From contig SHZW01000004.1 of the NCBI GenBank assembly GCA_009692155.1, forward strand, positions 1 to 64,000: a DNA stretch of 64,000 bases. Reading direction: 5' to 3'. Shown here in pieces: positions 52,192 through 60,693 of this stretch (position 1 is the stretch's first letter; each line of letters begins with the position of its first letter). Origin of the DNA: Nitrospiraceae bacterium. GTDB lineage: Bacteria > Nitrospirota > Nitrospiria > Nitrospirales > Nitrospiraceae. Position numbers and translations under genes: made by a program. The notes under the pieces are model-generated. The model was not told the DNA's origin, made no database searches, and saw only the letters and a list, made by a program, of their open reading frames with translations.

Positions 52192-52317
52192 TCAGCTGAG
52201 GAACAGGTAGGCGCCTGCACCCGCAGCCAGGAGCACGGCGATCCCGAGCATCGCCTTTTCGTGCCCGCACATACCCGACTGAGCCTTGCAGACCTGCAGT
52301 GTGCACATCAGTGACAT
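52192..52317 (-). CDS. Very small membrane protein, 41 residues
   Basis: This gene is too short for the ORF track. The minus-strand ATG at 52315-52317 has GGAGGAAG just upstream. The product begins MSLMCTLQVCKAQSGMCGHE and continues with a single transmembrane helix (MLGIAVLLAAGAGAYLFLS). Three Cys and a His precede the helix. It ends four bases after the lipoprotein gene on the opposite strand. The upstream gene on the same strand (52340-52549) also encodes a small membrane protein, and the two may be one operon. Confidence 0.6.
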   Translation of the reverse strand: MSLMCTLQVCKAQSGMCGHEKAMLGIAVLLAAGAGAYLFLS

Positions 52318-52339
52318 GGTCTTCCTCCGTGCTGGAACG

Positions 52340-52549
52340 TCAGGACCGGGGCTTGTGCTGCGCGATTGCCGCGTCCACGAGCGCGAACAGCGAAACCAGC
52401 GTCAGGAGCGCGCCGCTCGTAAACCATCCGAACGGCCAGAGCTTCCACGCATGGTCCGTCAGGCCGGCAACGAGGCCGATGACTCCGCAGGCAAAACCCA
52501 GCACCGCGCCGATCCGGCCGATCAAGATACGCTTGCATCCGACAGGCAT
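52340..52549 (-). CDS. Small two-helix membrane protein
   Basis: The tracked ORF starts at 52591, but ATG 52549 has AAAGGAGGTGCCCT immediately upstream, an excellent SD. The 69 residues hold two helices: IGAVLGFACGVIGLVAGLT and WFTSGALLTLVSLFALVDAAI. The function is unknown. It lies 22 bases before the 41-residue membrane protein on the same strand. Confidence 0.65.
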   Translation of the reverse strand: MPVGCKRILIGRIGAVLGFACGVIGLVAGLTDHAWKLWPFGWFTSGALLTLVSLFALVDAAIAQHKPRS

Positions 52550-52845
52550 AGGGCACCTCCTTTGGCTGGAAACCAGGGCAGAGTACCGCACGAAACGGAA
52601 GATGAAAGCGGAGAATAATGGAGGATGAAGTCGGAAACGCGGCTACTGTGTCAGATGGACATGGTTCTGTCAATCCATTGAGCCGGCATGGGCGTGTGGG
52701 GGGATCGTGCCGGGTAGCGGGAGCCATCGGCCGGTCTGAACCTGTGACGGGAGGAAGCGGAAATGGTGCCTGGCACCTGTTTCCTCCCCAGCATAAGATG
52801 ATAATCTACGATCGTATCGGTTCACCACAATCCAAGGAGGAACCC

Positions 52846-53322
52846 ATGTTCATCGAGCAGTTCAAAAAACTCTCACTCGTCGGCGTGCTCGCAGTGGTCG
52901 CTGTGCTGTTCGGGTCGTTTGGCGCAGGCGACGTGTATGCGGCTGACGGTCAGGCCAAAGAGAAGGTCAAAGTCCTTTACCACGTGGATGGGAAGGACCC
53001 CGAAGTCGCCAAATATGCCCTGGCGCTCATCAACAAGCACATTGATGCAGAGGGCGGCCCGGAGAACATCGATGTCGAGTTGGTGGTCCATGGGCCAGCG
53101 CTGGAGCTCTTCGAACGGGACAAGATGGATCCGGAGATGACCAAGCGGTTTAACGCGATCATCGAGAAGGGCGTGCACGCCGAAATGTGCCAGGTCTCCA
53201 TGAAGGCGTTCGGCAAGTCGCTGGATCAGTTGGCGAAGGGGTTCGTTGCGACGCTCCATCCAGTGGCCGTGAAGCGCATCGCGGATCTGCAGAAAGAAGG
53301 GTACTTGTACATCAAGCCGTGA
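52846..53322 (+). CDS. Exported DsrE/F-like protein
   Basis: The tracked frame starts at 52618, but ATG 52846 has AAGGAGGAACCC upstream. A signal peptide (LSLVGVLAVVAVLFGSFGAGDVYAADG) is followed by a DsrE-type alpha-beta domain: VKVLYHVDGKDPEVAKYALA, DVELVVHGPALELFERDK, EMCQVSMKAFGKSLDQLAKG. A single Cys in AEMCQVS is where DsrE-like proteins often carry a persulfide-binding Cys. The length is 158 residues. A role in periplasmic sulfur handling is an inference. Confidence 0.8.
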   Translation: MFIEQFKKLSLVGVLAVVAVLFGSFGAGDVYAADGQAKEKVKVLYHVDGKDPEVAKYALALINKHIDAEGGPENIDVELVVHGPALELFERDKMDPEMTKRFNAIIEKGVHAEMCQVSMKAFGKSLDQLAKGFVATLHPVAVKRIADLQKEGYLYIKP

Positions 53323-53691
53323 CGAAGCAGTGGAATGCCATGCCCCCTGTCAATACAAGGGGCCGTGCAACGGGATTTCTGTGCCCTCGTCCTCGTTACA
53401 AGGCTGGGCCATCCCCTGGGCATGGCGGCGGCTGAGGCTGCGAATCAGGCGATTCCGAAAAAGTCCCCATTAAAGCCCTCCTATATAATAGTTGAATGCA
53501 GGCCCCTGGGGACGTGGTATGCTGCCCCATGACGTATAGGCCCCGCTGACTGTCCTATCTCTTCGCGCGTCCTGATTTCTTCCCAGCGCGACCGATTCTC
53601 CAGTCTCAGCCGCTTTGACGCCAGAGTTGCTCCGCAGCGTAGTAGGCATGGGTGTGGTCCGCCGACTGCAATTGCTTCGAGAGGGGGACGG
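53323..53691. other. Spacer with hairpins and a possible -10 element
   Basis: GCCCCCTGTCAATACAAGGGGC (about 53341-53363) is a hairpin that may end the DsrE-like transcript. CTATATAATAG (53481-53491) contains a perfect TATAAT (53484-53489) but no good -35. No gene is seen. Confidence 0.4.
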
Positions 53692-53922
53692 GTGAACTGC
53701 TCGCGTTGTCGTGGCCTGATGGTGGGCACCGTGTTGTTGGACACGGGAAGCTCCACCGACAGCTTCTCCGGCTGGCAGTGCCTGCAGTGCGGGGAGGTTA
53801 TCGACCCAGGCATTACCGCCAACCGGAAGCATCACCTCGAACCGAGACGGAACGGGGCGCGCCCGCCCGGTTCATTACCGGCGAAGGCCGGCGGCGCCAA
53901 GCGCAAAAACATGAACATCTGA
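53692..53922 (+). CDS. Small zinc-ribbon protein
   Basis: The start is GTG 53692 after GAGAGGGGGACG. CSRCRGLMVGT and CLQCGEVIDP form one CxxC...CxxC zinc ribbon in the first 40 residues. The remaining 35 are basic (NRKHHLEPRRNGARPPGSLP). The length is 76 residues. Such proteins may bind nucleic acids, but the function is unknown. It is followed closely by another small gene. Confidence 0.65.
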   Translation: MNCSRCRGLMVGTVLLDTGSSTDSFSGWQCLQCGEVIDPGITANRKHHLEPRRNGARPPGSLPAKAGGAKRKNMNI

Positions 53923-53938
53923 TGGAGGCATGACGATT

Positions 53939-54274
53939 ATGAAGGACGAAAAAGCGGCACAGGCAGTGGCGCCCTGGATTAGAATTCCAAACGGCACCAG
54001 GGTCCGGCATCGGCCGGAGGGGAAGGACGGTGTCGTGGACGGCCTGACGGAGATCGTCACCGGGCCGGGCCGGAATCCCGACGGGCGGTCGCAGTATCGC
54101 ATCGATGTGGCGGGAGAGCCCGCCATGCAACTCGCGGCTGAGGATGAACTGCTGCTCCTCACGGATAAGAGCGGGCTGGTCCTCATTCTCAGGCAACAAG
54201 AGGGGTACCGCCGCCAAATCACGGATCGGCTCCATGCCACCTTCACCGCCGACCGGTTTGTTGTTGCGAAGTGA
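53939..54274 (+). CDS. Protein of unknown function
   Basis: 111 residues, beta-rich: IRIPNGTRVRHRPEGKDGVV, GRSQYRIDVAGEPAMQLAAE, DELLLLT. The GTRVRH...G-V-DG start resembles an SH3-like/KOW-type barrel that often binds nucleic acid or protein; this is only a pattern impression. ATG 53939 (spacing 10 from GGAGG) is preferred to 53930. It lies between two other short genes. Confidence 0.55.
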   Translation: MKDEKAAQAVAPWIRIPNGTRVRHRPEGKDGVVDGLTEIVTGPGRNPDGRSQYRIDVAGEPAMQLAAEDELLLLTDKSGLVLILRQQEGYRRQITDRLHATFTADRFVVAK

Positions 54275-54381
54275 ACGCGCCATGAACTGGAGCGACCATT
54301 GCAGCAGTGGAATGTCCCCATGCCTCATTCGGGAGTGGGTATGTTTACGAAAACAAGAGAACGCGAAAAAGGAGACACGCA

Positions 54382-54525
54382 ATGACAACCGAAGAGCAAA
54401 TCGCGAAGATGACGACAGCGATCAAGCAGGCCATCAAGGTGATGGGGGACCGGTTCGGATCGACGGAGGAAGAGGTCGCGAGGGTTATTCTGGAGTTGAA
54501 GGCGTCGCTGCAAACTGCTTCATGA
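54382..54525 (+). CDS. Short helical protein of unknown function
   Basis: Forty-seven residues, MTTEEQIAKMTTAIKQAIKV followed by MGDRFGSTEEEVARVILELK. It is fully helical and amphipathic. ATG 54382 is preceded by AAAAAGGAGACACGCA, a good SD, so the tracked longer start at 54307 is not needed. No family is recognised. Confidence 0.55.
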   Translation: MTTEEQIAKMTTAIKQAIKVMGDRFGSTEEEVARVILELKASLQTAS

Positions 54526-54586
54526 GCATGCTGAAGCATGCGAAGGCGCAGTGGGCTTCTGTATCAATAGAAGGAACGCGAAGACC

Positions 54587-54748
54587 GTGAAGAAAGACAA
54601 GATCAAGTTCTCGAATGAGCACAACGACCGGAAATCCGACCCAGTGCGCAAACGGGGCAGCGCACGCGCGCCGCAACGCGCCGGCGACGGCCTGACCTGC
54701 AACGAAGCCCAGGTGGAGGCCCTTCTGTCTGAGGGCGAGTCAACCTAA
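54587..54748 (+). CDS. Doubtful short basic protein
   Basis: A frame of 53 residues from GTG 54587 (KKDKIKFSNEHNDRKSDPVR...) ends at 54748. It is highly charged, with no recognised domain and only a weak SD. It continues the run of short genes 53692-54525 on the same strand, which is the main support. Confidence 0.3.
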   Translation: MKKDKIKFSNEHNDRKSDPVRKRGSARAPQRAGDGLTCNEAQVEALLSEGEST

Positions 54749-55011
54749 GCCTCTGCGCGCGTCCTGAAAAAGCAGCCTCTCGCCTTATACGCACCCAGCA
54801 TCAGCCCCGCGCGAGCGCGGGACCGCGTTGGATGGCGGTCTCCGTCGGCCGGCTTCCAAATTATGAGTGTCCCTAATTTTCTTCTCCCGTATTTCCTTTC
54901 ATCCTGAAAGAGGGCCGTGATAAGCTGTCCCTACCCTGAAGAGAATCCTTCACTGGCTGCTCGTTCCTGCTTCCGTAGATAAGTACCAGGCGGTCCGCAG
55001 AGAGAGGTCCC

Positions 55012-56643
55012 ATGCTGGTGTTCCTGGTACATGTCCGCGACCCCCAGTTCTACGCGCTTCCCGTGAAGACGCGCGCCAAGAACGGGCGCATCCGGGTCAT
55101 GGGCTTTCCTCCCATCGGCATCATGTCCCTCTCGTCCGTGCTCAAGCAGGCGGGGCACGAATGCGTGATGTTCGACCAGGCCAATCCGGACACGCCCGAC
55201 GAAGTCATCATCGAGGCGATCAACCGGCGTCAGCCGGCGCTGGTCGGCCTGAGCTTTCTCAGCACCACCAGCTATCCCTACGCCAAGATTCTGGCCCGCC
55301 GGATACGGGCCGCCAATCAGAAGGTGAAACTGGCGTTCGGCGGAGTCTTTGCGACCCTCAGTGCCCAGCTTGTCAAACTCCAATGCCCCGAGGTTGATTT
55401 CGTCTGCCGCGGTGACGGCGAGCAGTTGATCCTGGACCTGCTCGAGCACCTGGACAATCCGGAGCCCGTGGCCGGGTTGACCTGGGCCAGGGACGGACAG
55501 GTCAGGCAGAACGCCAACCGGACGATGGAACGCAACCTGGACCAATGGCCGTTCCCGGACCGGGAGAGCCTCGAACTGGATTTCATCGAATCCATGCCGC
55601 TGGATGTGCCGGCCGTGCTCTCCATGGAGCGGTTCACCACCATGCAGACGTCGCGCGGCTGTCCCTGGCCCTGCGTGTTCTGCGACATTCCGATTTTCAA
55701 CGAGGGCAAATGGCGGGCCCGGAGTCCGCAGCACGTCACGGACGAATTCAAGCATCTCCAGGAACTTGGCTATGGGTCGGTCTACTTCGTGGACGACCAT
55801 TTCCTCTTGCAGCCCAAACGCATCGAGGCCATCTGCAAGGGAGTGGTCGACAACGGCATCACGATCCAGTGGGGCTGCGAGGGGCGCGTGGACTCGGTGG
55901 CCCAGCACCTGTTTCCGGCCATGGCCAAGGCCCATTGCCGGACCATCATGTTCGGGATCGAGAGCGGCAGCCAGAAGATCCTGGATCGGCTGCAAAAGGA
56001 ACAGACGCTGGCAGAAGTAGAACACGCCGTCGGCAACGCCAAGCGGGCCGGCATCGAGATCGTCCACGGATTTTTCACCGTCGGCAACCCCGATGAAACG
56101 GTGGAGGACATGGAGGCCACCTTCGACCTGGCCTCCCGGCTGCCCCTCGACACGTTCGGGTTCAACCGGCTCTGCGTGTATCGGGGAACGCCCCTGTGGC
56201 AGGAATACGTGAAGCGCGGGCTGGTGAGCGAGACGACGGATTGGTACAAGTACTTCAAGTGTTCCGCGATCGATCCGACCTGTCTGCCGGGAGAAACGAT
56301 CAACGATGTGCGGCAGGCCGGGCTGCGGCGACTCTTTCTCTACAAGCTGCTGCATTATCCGGTGCAGACGTTCCGTCTGCTGCGACGCTTCCTCCGCTAC
56401 ATGCCCGTCCGTGACGTCGTCTATCTCATCATCAAGCCGTTCCTGGGGAAGGGAAAGGGCGCGACCAAAGCCGAGGTGCTTTCCCGCGCCGTCGAACACG
56501 GGGTTCTGAAAGATGAGGCCGCCAGCCTCACCCAGGTGACGGACGACATGCTGGAGCACGTCTTCCGGGAATCTCGCTCCGAGCGCCTCCGCATTCAGCA
56601 GGAAGCCGAGGGTCGCCGCGAGCTGCCCATGGTCGCCTCCTGA
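55012..56643 (+). CDS. B12-binding-domain radical SAM enzyme
   Basis: The N-terminal cobalamin-binding-like domain has VMGFPPIGIMSLSSVLKQAG and LAFGGVFATLSAQLVK. The radical SAM cluster motif is TSRGCPWPCVFCDIP (C-x3-C-x2-C) near residue 215. GIESGSQKILDRLQKEQTL and HGFFTVGNPDETVEDMEATF are typical of the BchE/HpnJ-like class. The tail of about 120 residues is basic and helical. It probably methylates or rearranges a lipid or tetrapyrrole; the substrate cannot be told. The length is 543. The gene stands alone. The SD is AGAGAGGTCCC. Confidence 0.85.
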   Translation: MLVFLVHVRDPQFYALPVKTRAKNGRIRVMGFPPIGIMSLSSVLKQAGHECVMFDQANPDTPDEVIIEAINRRQPALVGLSFLSTTSYPYAKILARRIRAANQKVKLAFGGVFATLSAQLVKLQCPEVDFVCRGDGEQLILDLLEHLDNPEPVAGLTWARDGQVRQNANRTMERNLDQWPFPDRESLELDFIESMPLDVPAVLSMERFTTMQTSRGCPWPCVFCDIPIFNEGKWRARSPQHVTDEFKHLQELGYGSVYFVDDHFLLQPKRIEAICKGVVDNGITIQWGCEGRVDSVAQHLFPAMAKAHCRTIMFGIESGSQKILDRLQKEQTLAEVEHAVGNAKRAGIEIVHGFFTVGNPDETVEDMEATFDLASRLPLDTFGFNRLCVYRGTPLWQEYVKRGLVSETTDWYKYFKCSAIDPTCLPGETINDVRQAGLRRLFLYKLLHYPVQTFRLLRRFLRYMPVRDVVYLIIKPFLGKGKGATKAEVLSRAVEHGVLKDEAASLTQVTDDMLEHVFRESRSERLRIQQEAEGRRELPMVAS

Positions 56644-56787
56644 GCCGTCTCCATTGGCAGGCCTTTTGGCCCCTTCGACAAGCTCAGGATAAACCGTCAG
56701 GATTCAGCGGAAACGATTCCTGGTGCCTTTTCTCACCCTCTCGAATCCTTTTCTGCGGCTGTGTCTCTCAAATAAAAGGGTGATAGT

Positions 56788-58638
56788 ATGGTGAGCGATA
56801 CACGCGATGGTGTATCACCGGCACATTATTTTACTCTGATCAGTGAGCTCCGGCCGAAGAGCATCGGCATGTTCATGAATAGATATTCACCAGTTCACGT
56901 CCCACACACCTCCGTCCGGCGAAGGGCTCAATCCATCGCAATGTTCCTTGGTGTGCCGCTTGTGGCGGCGTTGACGATGGGTTCCCTGTCGTTCGCGGAG
57001 GACTCACAGGTGCTTTCAGAGGAGAAAGCAGTCGAACGCGCGAAAGGTGCATGGGAGAGCGGCGCGACAAGCAACGCACTGGAGATCATTGACCAGGGAA
57101 TTCAAAACCATCCCCACTCGCTCAGGCTGCACAAATTACGCGGGGATATTTTCACGACAATCCGACGCCACCGGGAAGCGGTTGCGGCCTATGAGACGGT
57201 GCTCGCCAGCCAGCCAGCCGCGCTGGATGTCCGATGGGCGAAGTGGAGTGTGTTGATTCGCTCGGGACGTGGAGAGGAATCACTCGCCGAGTTGCAACGC
57301 ATTGCACAGGTCGATTCCAGGAATCCCCTGGTTCATTTGCGGTTGGCGCAAGAACTCCGAAATCTAGATCACCTCGATGAATCGCTGGAACCGTACAAGA
57401 AGGCCGTGGAACTCGCTCCGGATTTGCTCGGCTGGCGGCTGGGGATGGCCCGGGCGCGATTTGATCTCCTGGACTATCCGGGCGCGGAGCAGGAAGTCCA
57501 ATACGTGCTGCAACGGGTGCCACCCGGGTCCCCGCTGGAGCTCCCTGCCAAAAATCTCCTGTCAATGATCTCCGGATCCATGGCGCAGAGCCGGCGCTTT
57601 GAATCCATTCCTCCTGCAGCAGTGGCACCGGCACAGCGTAAGGAATGGGCTATGATTCGCGCCGACGCATGGAGATTGTCCGTGGCGGGCCGTTATGAGG
57701 AGGCCGAGCCGATCTTCCGACGACTGCTGATCCTCAACCCGGGGGATCCCACGGCCACCCATCAATTAGGGGTGATCTTGATGCAGCTTGACCGGTGCCA
57801 GGAGGCGCTGGACATTCTCGGACGCATGTTCAATCTTGATCCAAACGAAGAAGACTATGCGGATACGGTCTTTCGCATGGGCCAATGCCTGGTGAAATTG
57901 GAACGGTGGGAGGAAGCGTACGTTCATTTTCAAACACTGTATGATTCGGCCGTCGAGTTTGAAAAGGCCAACAAGGGCGTGGCGCTCCCGCCTGACACCC
58001 GTGTGTTGGATAAGGAGAAGCTGGCCCTGTGGCTGGACAAGGTTCGCCCCCATGTTCCCGAGATGGAGAAAATGAAGGCTGCGGAGGCCGCGCACAGCAG
58101 CCCACCTGGCGATACCTCCGGCGCCTCAGTCCCGTCGGAGGAAGAACGGTACCGGCAGGCCATCGATCGGCTGAAACCACAGAAACCACTGGATGCGCGG
58201 GTGTCGCTCATGGGCCGGGACGCCGATTTCAGCTTGTTTCGATTTGTCATCCCGGCGAACCACGTCATGCGGGATGACTTTCCAACCGGTGAGCATGATT
58301 TTATTCCCATTCACCCGGGGGACAGCTTTCCCACGGCACAGAAAGAGATCTACCTGGTGTTTGGATTGGTGACGGCCTCGTATGATGCGATAACCCTCTC
58401 GGCACAATGTGTGCTTGAAACATCCGAGGCGACGGGAGAGCAACGCATCCTGGCACAGGACCGGGTCGTCCTGTCCATGAGCGATCTGTCCGGCTATTTT
58501 ATGCTACCCCCTCCCAAAACCGGATGGACGCCGGGCCTCTACCGCTGCGGGTTGTTCGAGGGAGAGCGGGCCTCCGCCTACACGCTGGTGGATGAAGTCC
58601 GGTTCCGTATCATCGATCCAAAGGACAGGAAAGCCTGA
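56788..58638 (+). CDS. Exported TPR-repeat protein
   Basis: A signal peptide (RRRAQSIAMFLGVPLVAALT...SFAED) is followed by about eight tetratricopeptide repeats (residues 90-370; for example YETVLASQPAALDVRWAKWS, AELQRIAQVDSRNPLVHLRL). The C-terminal 180 residues are a beta-rich domain (DADFSLFRFVIPANHVM, GWTPGLYRCGLFEGERASAY) that I do not recognise. The start is uncertain: 56788 (AAAGGGTGA upstream) or ATG 56869, which gives a normal signal-peptide length. A GC hairpin at 58652-58673 follows the stop. Confidence 0.75.
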   Translation: MVSDTRDGVSPAHYFTLISELRPKSIGMFMNRYSPVHVPHTSVRRRAQSIAMFLGVPLVAALTMGSLSFAEDSQVLSEEKAVERAKGAWESGATSNALEIIDQGIQNHPHSLRLHKLRGDIFTTIRRHREAVAAYETVLASQPAALDVRWAKWSVLIRSGRGEESLAELQRIAQVDSRNPLVHLRLAQELRNLDHLDESLEPYKKAVELAPDLLGWRLGMARARFDLLDYPGAEQEVQYVLQRVPPGSPLELPAKNLLSMISGSMAQSRRFESIPPAAVAPAQRKEWAMIRADAWRLSVAGRYEEAEPIFRRLLILNPGDPTATHQLGVILMQLDRCQEALDILGRMFNLDPNEEDYADTVFRMGQCLVKLERWEEAYVHFQTLYDSAVEFEKANKGVALPPDTRVLDKEKLALWLDKVRPHVPEMEKMKAAEAAHSSPPGDTSGASVPSEEERYRQAIDRLKPQKPLDARVSLMGRDADFSLFRFVIPANHVMRDDFPTGEHDFIPIHPGDSFPTAQKEIYLVFGLVTASYDAITLSAQCVLETSEATGEQRILAQDRVVLSMSDLSGYFMLPPPKTGWTPGLYRCGLFEGERASAYTLVDEVRFRIIDPKDRKA

Positions 58639-58651
58639 CCCCGGATAGACT

Positions 58652-58673
58652 CGCCCGTCGCCATCGGCGGGCG
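58652..58673 (+). terminator. Hairpin after the TPR gene
   Basis: CGCCCGTCG pairs with CGGCGGGCG (one G-T) around CCAT. There is no clear T tract. The central CGTCGCCATCGGCGGGC also occurs at 59493, inside repeat R1. Confidence 0.4.
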
Positions 58674-58718
58674 TCTCACAAAATTCTGAATGTTCCCATT
58701 TCCTTTCCCTCATGCTGC

Positions 58719-58747
58719 TTGACGAAGTATGGAAAGGATACGATAAT
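58719..58747 (+). promoter_or_regulatory. Promoter of the VapBC-like pair
   Basis: TTGACG (58719-58724), 17 bases, GATAAT (58742-58747). It is close to consensus. The antitoxin ATG lies 25 bases downstream. Confidence 0.65.
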
Positions 58748-58772
58748 GTCTCACTGAGAGAGGGAAACCACC

Positions 58773-58997
58773 ATGAGTCCCAAGCTTCAAGAAGAGCTGA
58801 TTCAGCAAATGGCTCGGCTGCCCGAAGAAGAGCAGAAGCGAGTCCTGGCCTTTGTGAAAGGTCTGACGCCTGCTGCCGGAGGGATGTCCGGCAAGGACTT
58901 GCTGAAGTTCTCGGGCGCTATCGGCCACGCTGATTTGCAAGCGATGACCAAGGCTATTGAGGAGGGATGCGAGAGGATAGATCGGGGTGAGTGGTAG
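58773..58997 (+). CDS. Antitoxin of a VapBC-like pair
   Basis: A 74-residue helical protein (LQEELIQQMARLPEEEQKRV, GKDLLKFSGAIGHADLQAMT). The sequence is of the type that precedes PIN toxins, with a C-terminal toxin-binding stretch (MTKAIEEGCERIDRGEW). Its end overlaps the toxin start by 11 bases. It is expected to inhibit the toxin and to repress the promoter just upstream. Confidence 0.75.
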   Translation: MSPKLQEELIQQMARLPEEEQKRVLAFVKGLTPAAGGMSGKDLLKFSGAIGHADLQAMTKAIEEGCERIDRGEW

Positions 58998-59376
58998 CGT
59001 TCTCCTCGACACCAACATCGTTATTGGCCTGTTCGCCAGTGACCAAGCCGTTTTAGCCCGCCTTTCCAAAACAGACCATATCTTCATTCCCAGTATCGTC
59101 CTCGGCGAACTGTATTTCGGGGCCTACAAGTCCGCCCATTCAGATCAAAACGTTCGCCGCATCGAGGAATTGATTGCGACGAGTGCCGTCCTCGTCTGCG
59201 ACGCAGCGACGGCCGCACACTATGGCCGCATCAAGAAGGCCTTGCGGGAGAAAGGCAGGCCGTTACCGGAGAACGACATCTGGATTGCCGCTCTGGCTCA
59301 ACAGCACAATCTGACAGTGGTTTCACGAGATCAGCACTTCAAAGAGATTGAAAACCTTCCGGTCGAAGCCTGGTAA
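58987..59376 (+). CDS. PIN-domain toxin (VapC-like RNase)
   Basis: PIN fold with the acidic residues in VLLDTNIVIGLF (Asp near 8), SIVLGELYFGAYKS (Glu near 42), LPENDIWIAALA (Asp near 96) and VVSRDQHF (Asp near 114). All four positions of the Mg-binding RNase site are present, so the toxin looks active. The length is 129. It would cut tRNA or other RNA when freed from its antitoxin. The GTG start lies within the antitoxin gene. Confidence 0.85.
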   Translation: MSGSVLLDTNIVIGLFASDQAVLARLSKTDHIFIPSIVLGELYFGAYKSAHSDQNVRRIEELIATSAVLVCDAATAAHYGRIKKALREKGRPLPENDIWIAALAQQHNLTVVSRDQHFKEIENLPVEAW

Positions 59377-59400
59377 ACAGCGTCAGACTTCCAGCCACAT

Positions 59401-59524
59401 CGGACGCGCGGGGGTGGGGAGGGGCTCAGAAGAGCATATGGCTGATGGCGTATGGCTTATGGTTTCGGAGGGGAATCGGAAATGCGAATCGCCGTCGCCA
59501 TCGGCGGGCCGTCAGGCGTCAGCG
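59401..59524 (+). repeat. Direct repeat R1 after the VapC-like gene
   Basis: It starts CGGACGCGCGGGGGTGGGG, then a block with heptads ATATGGC/TGATGGC/GTATGGC, then GGCGGGCCGTCAGGCGTCAGCG. A diverged second copy (R2) lies at 61383-61483, also just after a toxin gene. See findings. Confidence 0.7.
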
Positions 59525-59544
59525 GAAATGGTTCCTGTCTGGCC

Positions 59545-60593
59545 TCAAGGTCCTAGTGCAACACCGGTATCCTGGTCAATCCAGGAACCAAGGAGTTGCA
59601 CATGGAACGGTATCGACGATTGAGTCTGATGGAGCGTGAGGAGTTGAGTCGCCTGTTGGCTGTGGGGGCGAGCCTGCGGGCTGCCGGCCAGGCGTTGACC
59701 CGAGCCCCGAGTACGCTGTCGCGTGAGTTGGCGCGTCAGCACGCCTCGCCCGTGACCTATCGAGCGGTGCTGGCCCATCACCGGGCGCAGTGCCAGGCCC
59801 ACCACCCGCGCAAACCACGGACGCTGGCGGTCCAGCCCCGCTTGCGCACGGCGGTCTTCACGCTCCTCGCGCAGCGCTGGTCCCCCGAACAGATTGCGCG
59901 CGGGTTGCCGCAGCGGTATCCTCACGAACCGACCATGCGGATCTCTCACGACGCGCTCTACACCTATCTCTATGTACTGCCCCGGGGCGCGTTCAAGCGG
60001 GAACTGGTCCGGTATCTCCGCCGCCGGCACCGCTTTCGTCGTCCCCGCAAGGTGCGGCTCAGCTCTCGGCCCATCCAGGAGCTGATCAGTATCGACGAGC
60101 GGCCAGCGGAGGTGGCGGATCGCACGGTGCCGGGGCATTGGGAGGGGGACTTGCTCGTCGGCCATGCCAATGCCTCTGCCCTCGGAACCCTGGTCGAGCG
60201 GACCACACGATTTACGCTGCTGGTGCCGTTGAAGGCAAAGGACGCGACCACCGTGCGGCAGGCCTTCGCGCGCGAAGTGCGCCCGCTGCCCGCCCAACTC
60301 CGCCGCGCGCTCACGTACGACCACGGGCCCGACCTGCGCGAGCACCGCCTGTTCACGAAGCAGACGAAGATGCGCGTCTACTTTGCCCATCCGCATTGTC
60401 CTTGGGAGCGGGGCACGAACGAGAACATCAAGGGTGTGTTGCGCCAGTTCTTTCCCAAAGGGACGCGGTTCCATCAGCTCTCGCGCCGCGAGATCAAGCG
60501 GGTGCAGGTGCTGTTCAACGATCGGCCCCGGAAAATCTTGAACTGGCACAGCCCTGCTCATGCCTTCAATCAACTGTTGCGCTAGGACCTTGA
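59545..60593 (+). mobile_element. IS30-family insertion sequence
   Basis: The terminal inverted repeats are TCAAGGTCCTAGTGCAAC (59545-59562) and the reverse complement of GTTGCGCTAGGACCTTGA (60576-60593), 17 of 18 matching. The element is 1049 bp with one transposase gene. No target-site duplication is visible (CC on the left, AT on the right), which suggests that recombination changed one side. Confidence 0.88.
59602..60585 (+). CDS. IS30-family transposase
   Basis: The N-terminal helix-turn-helix RRLSLMEREELSRLLAVGAS and LTRAPSTLSRELAR match IS30. The DDE domain shows VPGHWEGDLLVGHANASALGTLVERTTRFTLL (first Asp near residue 185), LTYDHGPDLREHR (second Asp) and CPWERGTNENIKGVLRQFFPKGT (Glu), the usual IS30 finish. 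ATG 59602 is used rather than TTG 59596. The 327 residues and all catalytic residues suggest an active element. Confidence 0.93.
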   Translation: MERYRRLSLMEREELSRLLAVGASLRAAGQALTRAPSTLSRELARQHASPVTYRAVLAHHRAQCQAHHPRKPRTLAVQPRLRTAVFTLLAQRWSPEQIARGLPQRYPHEPTMRISHDALYTYLYVLPRGAFKRELVRYLRRRHRFRRPRKVRLSSRPIQELISIDERPAEVADRTVPGHWEGDLLVGHANASALGTLVERTTRFTLLVPLKAKDATTVRQAFAREVRPLPAQLRRALTYDHGPDLREHRLFTKQTKMRVYFAHPHCPWERGTNENIKGVLRQFFPKGTRFHQLSRREIKRVQVLFNDRPRKILNWHSPAHAFNQLLR

Positions 60594-60693
60594 ATGCACA
60601 CTGCCACCTTCCGGCCCTCAGCGTGACTTTAGATTCGCTCAGTGCTACCATCTCCTCGTGCGTGATGGGTGAATTGTTCCGGGCAGGTAAATC

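Noticed and set aside
59538-60600. Target-site duplication of the IS30 element
   Set aside because: The bases next to the two inverted repeats do not match; no duplication is claimed.
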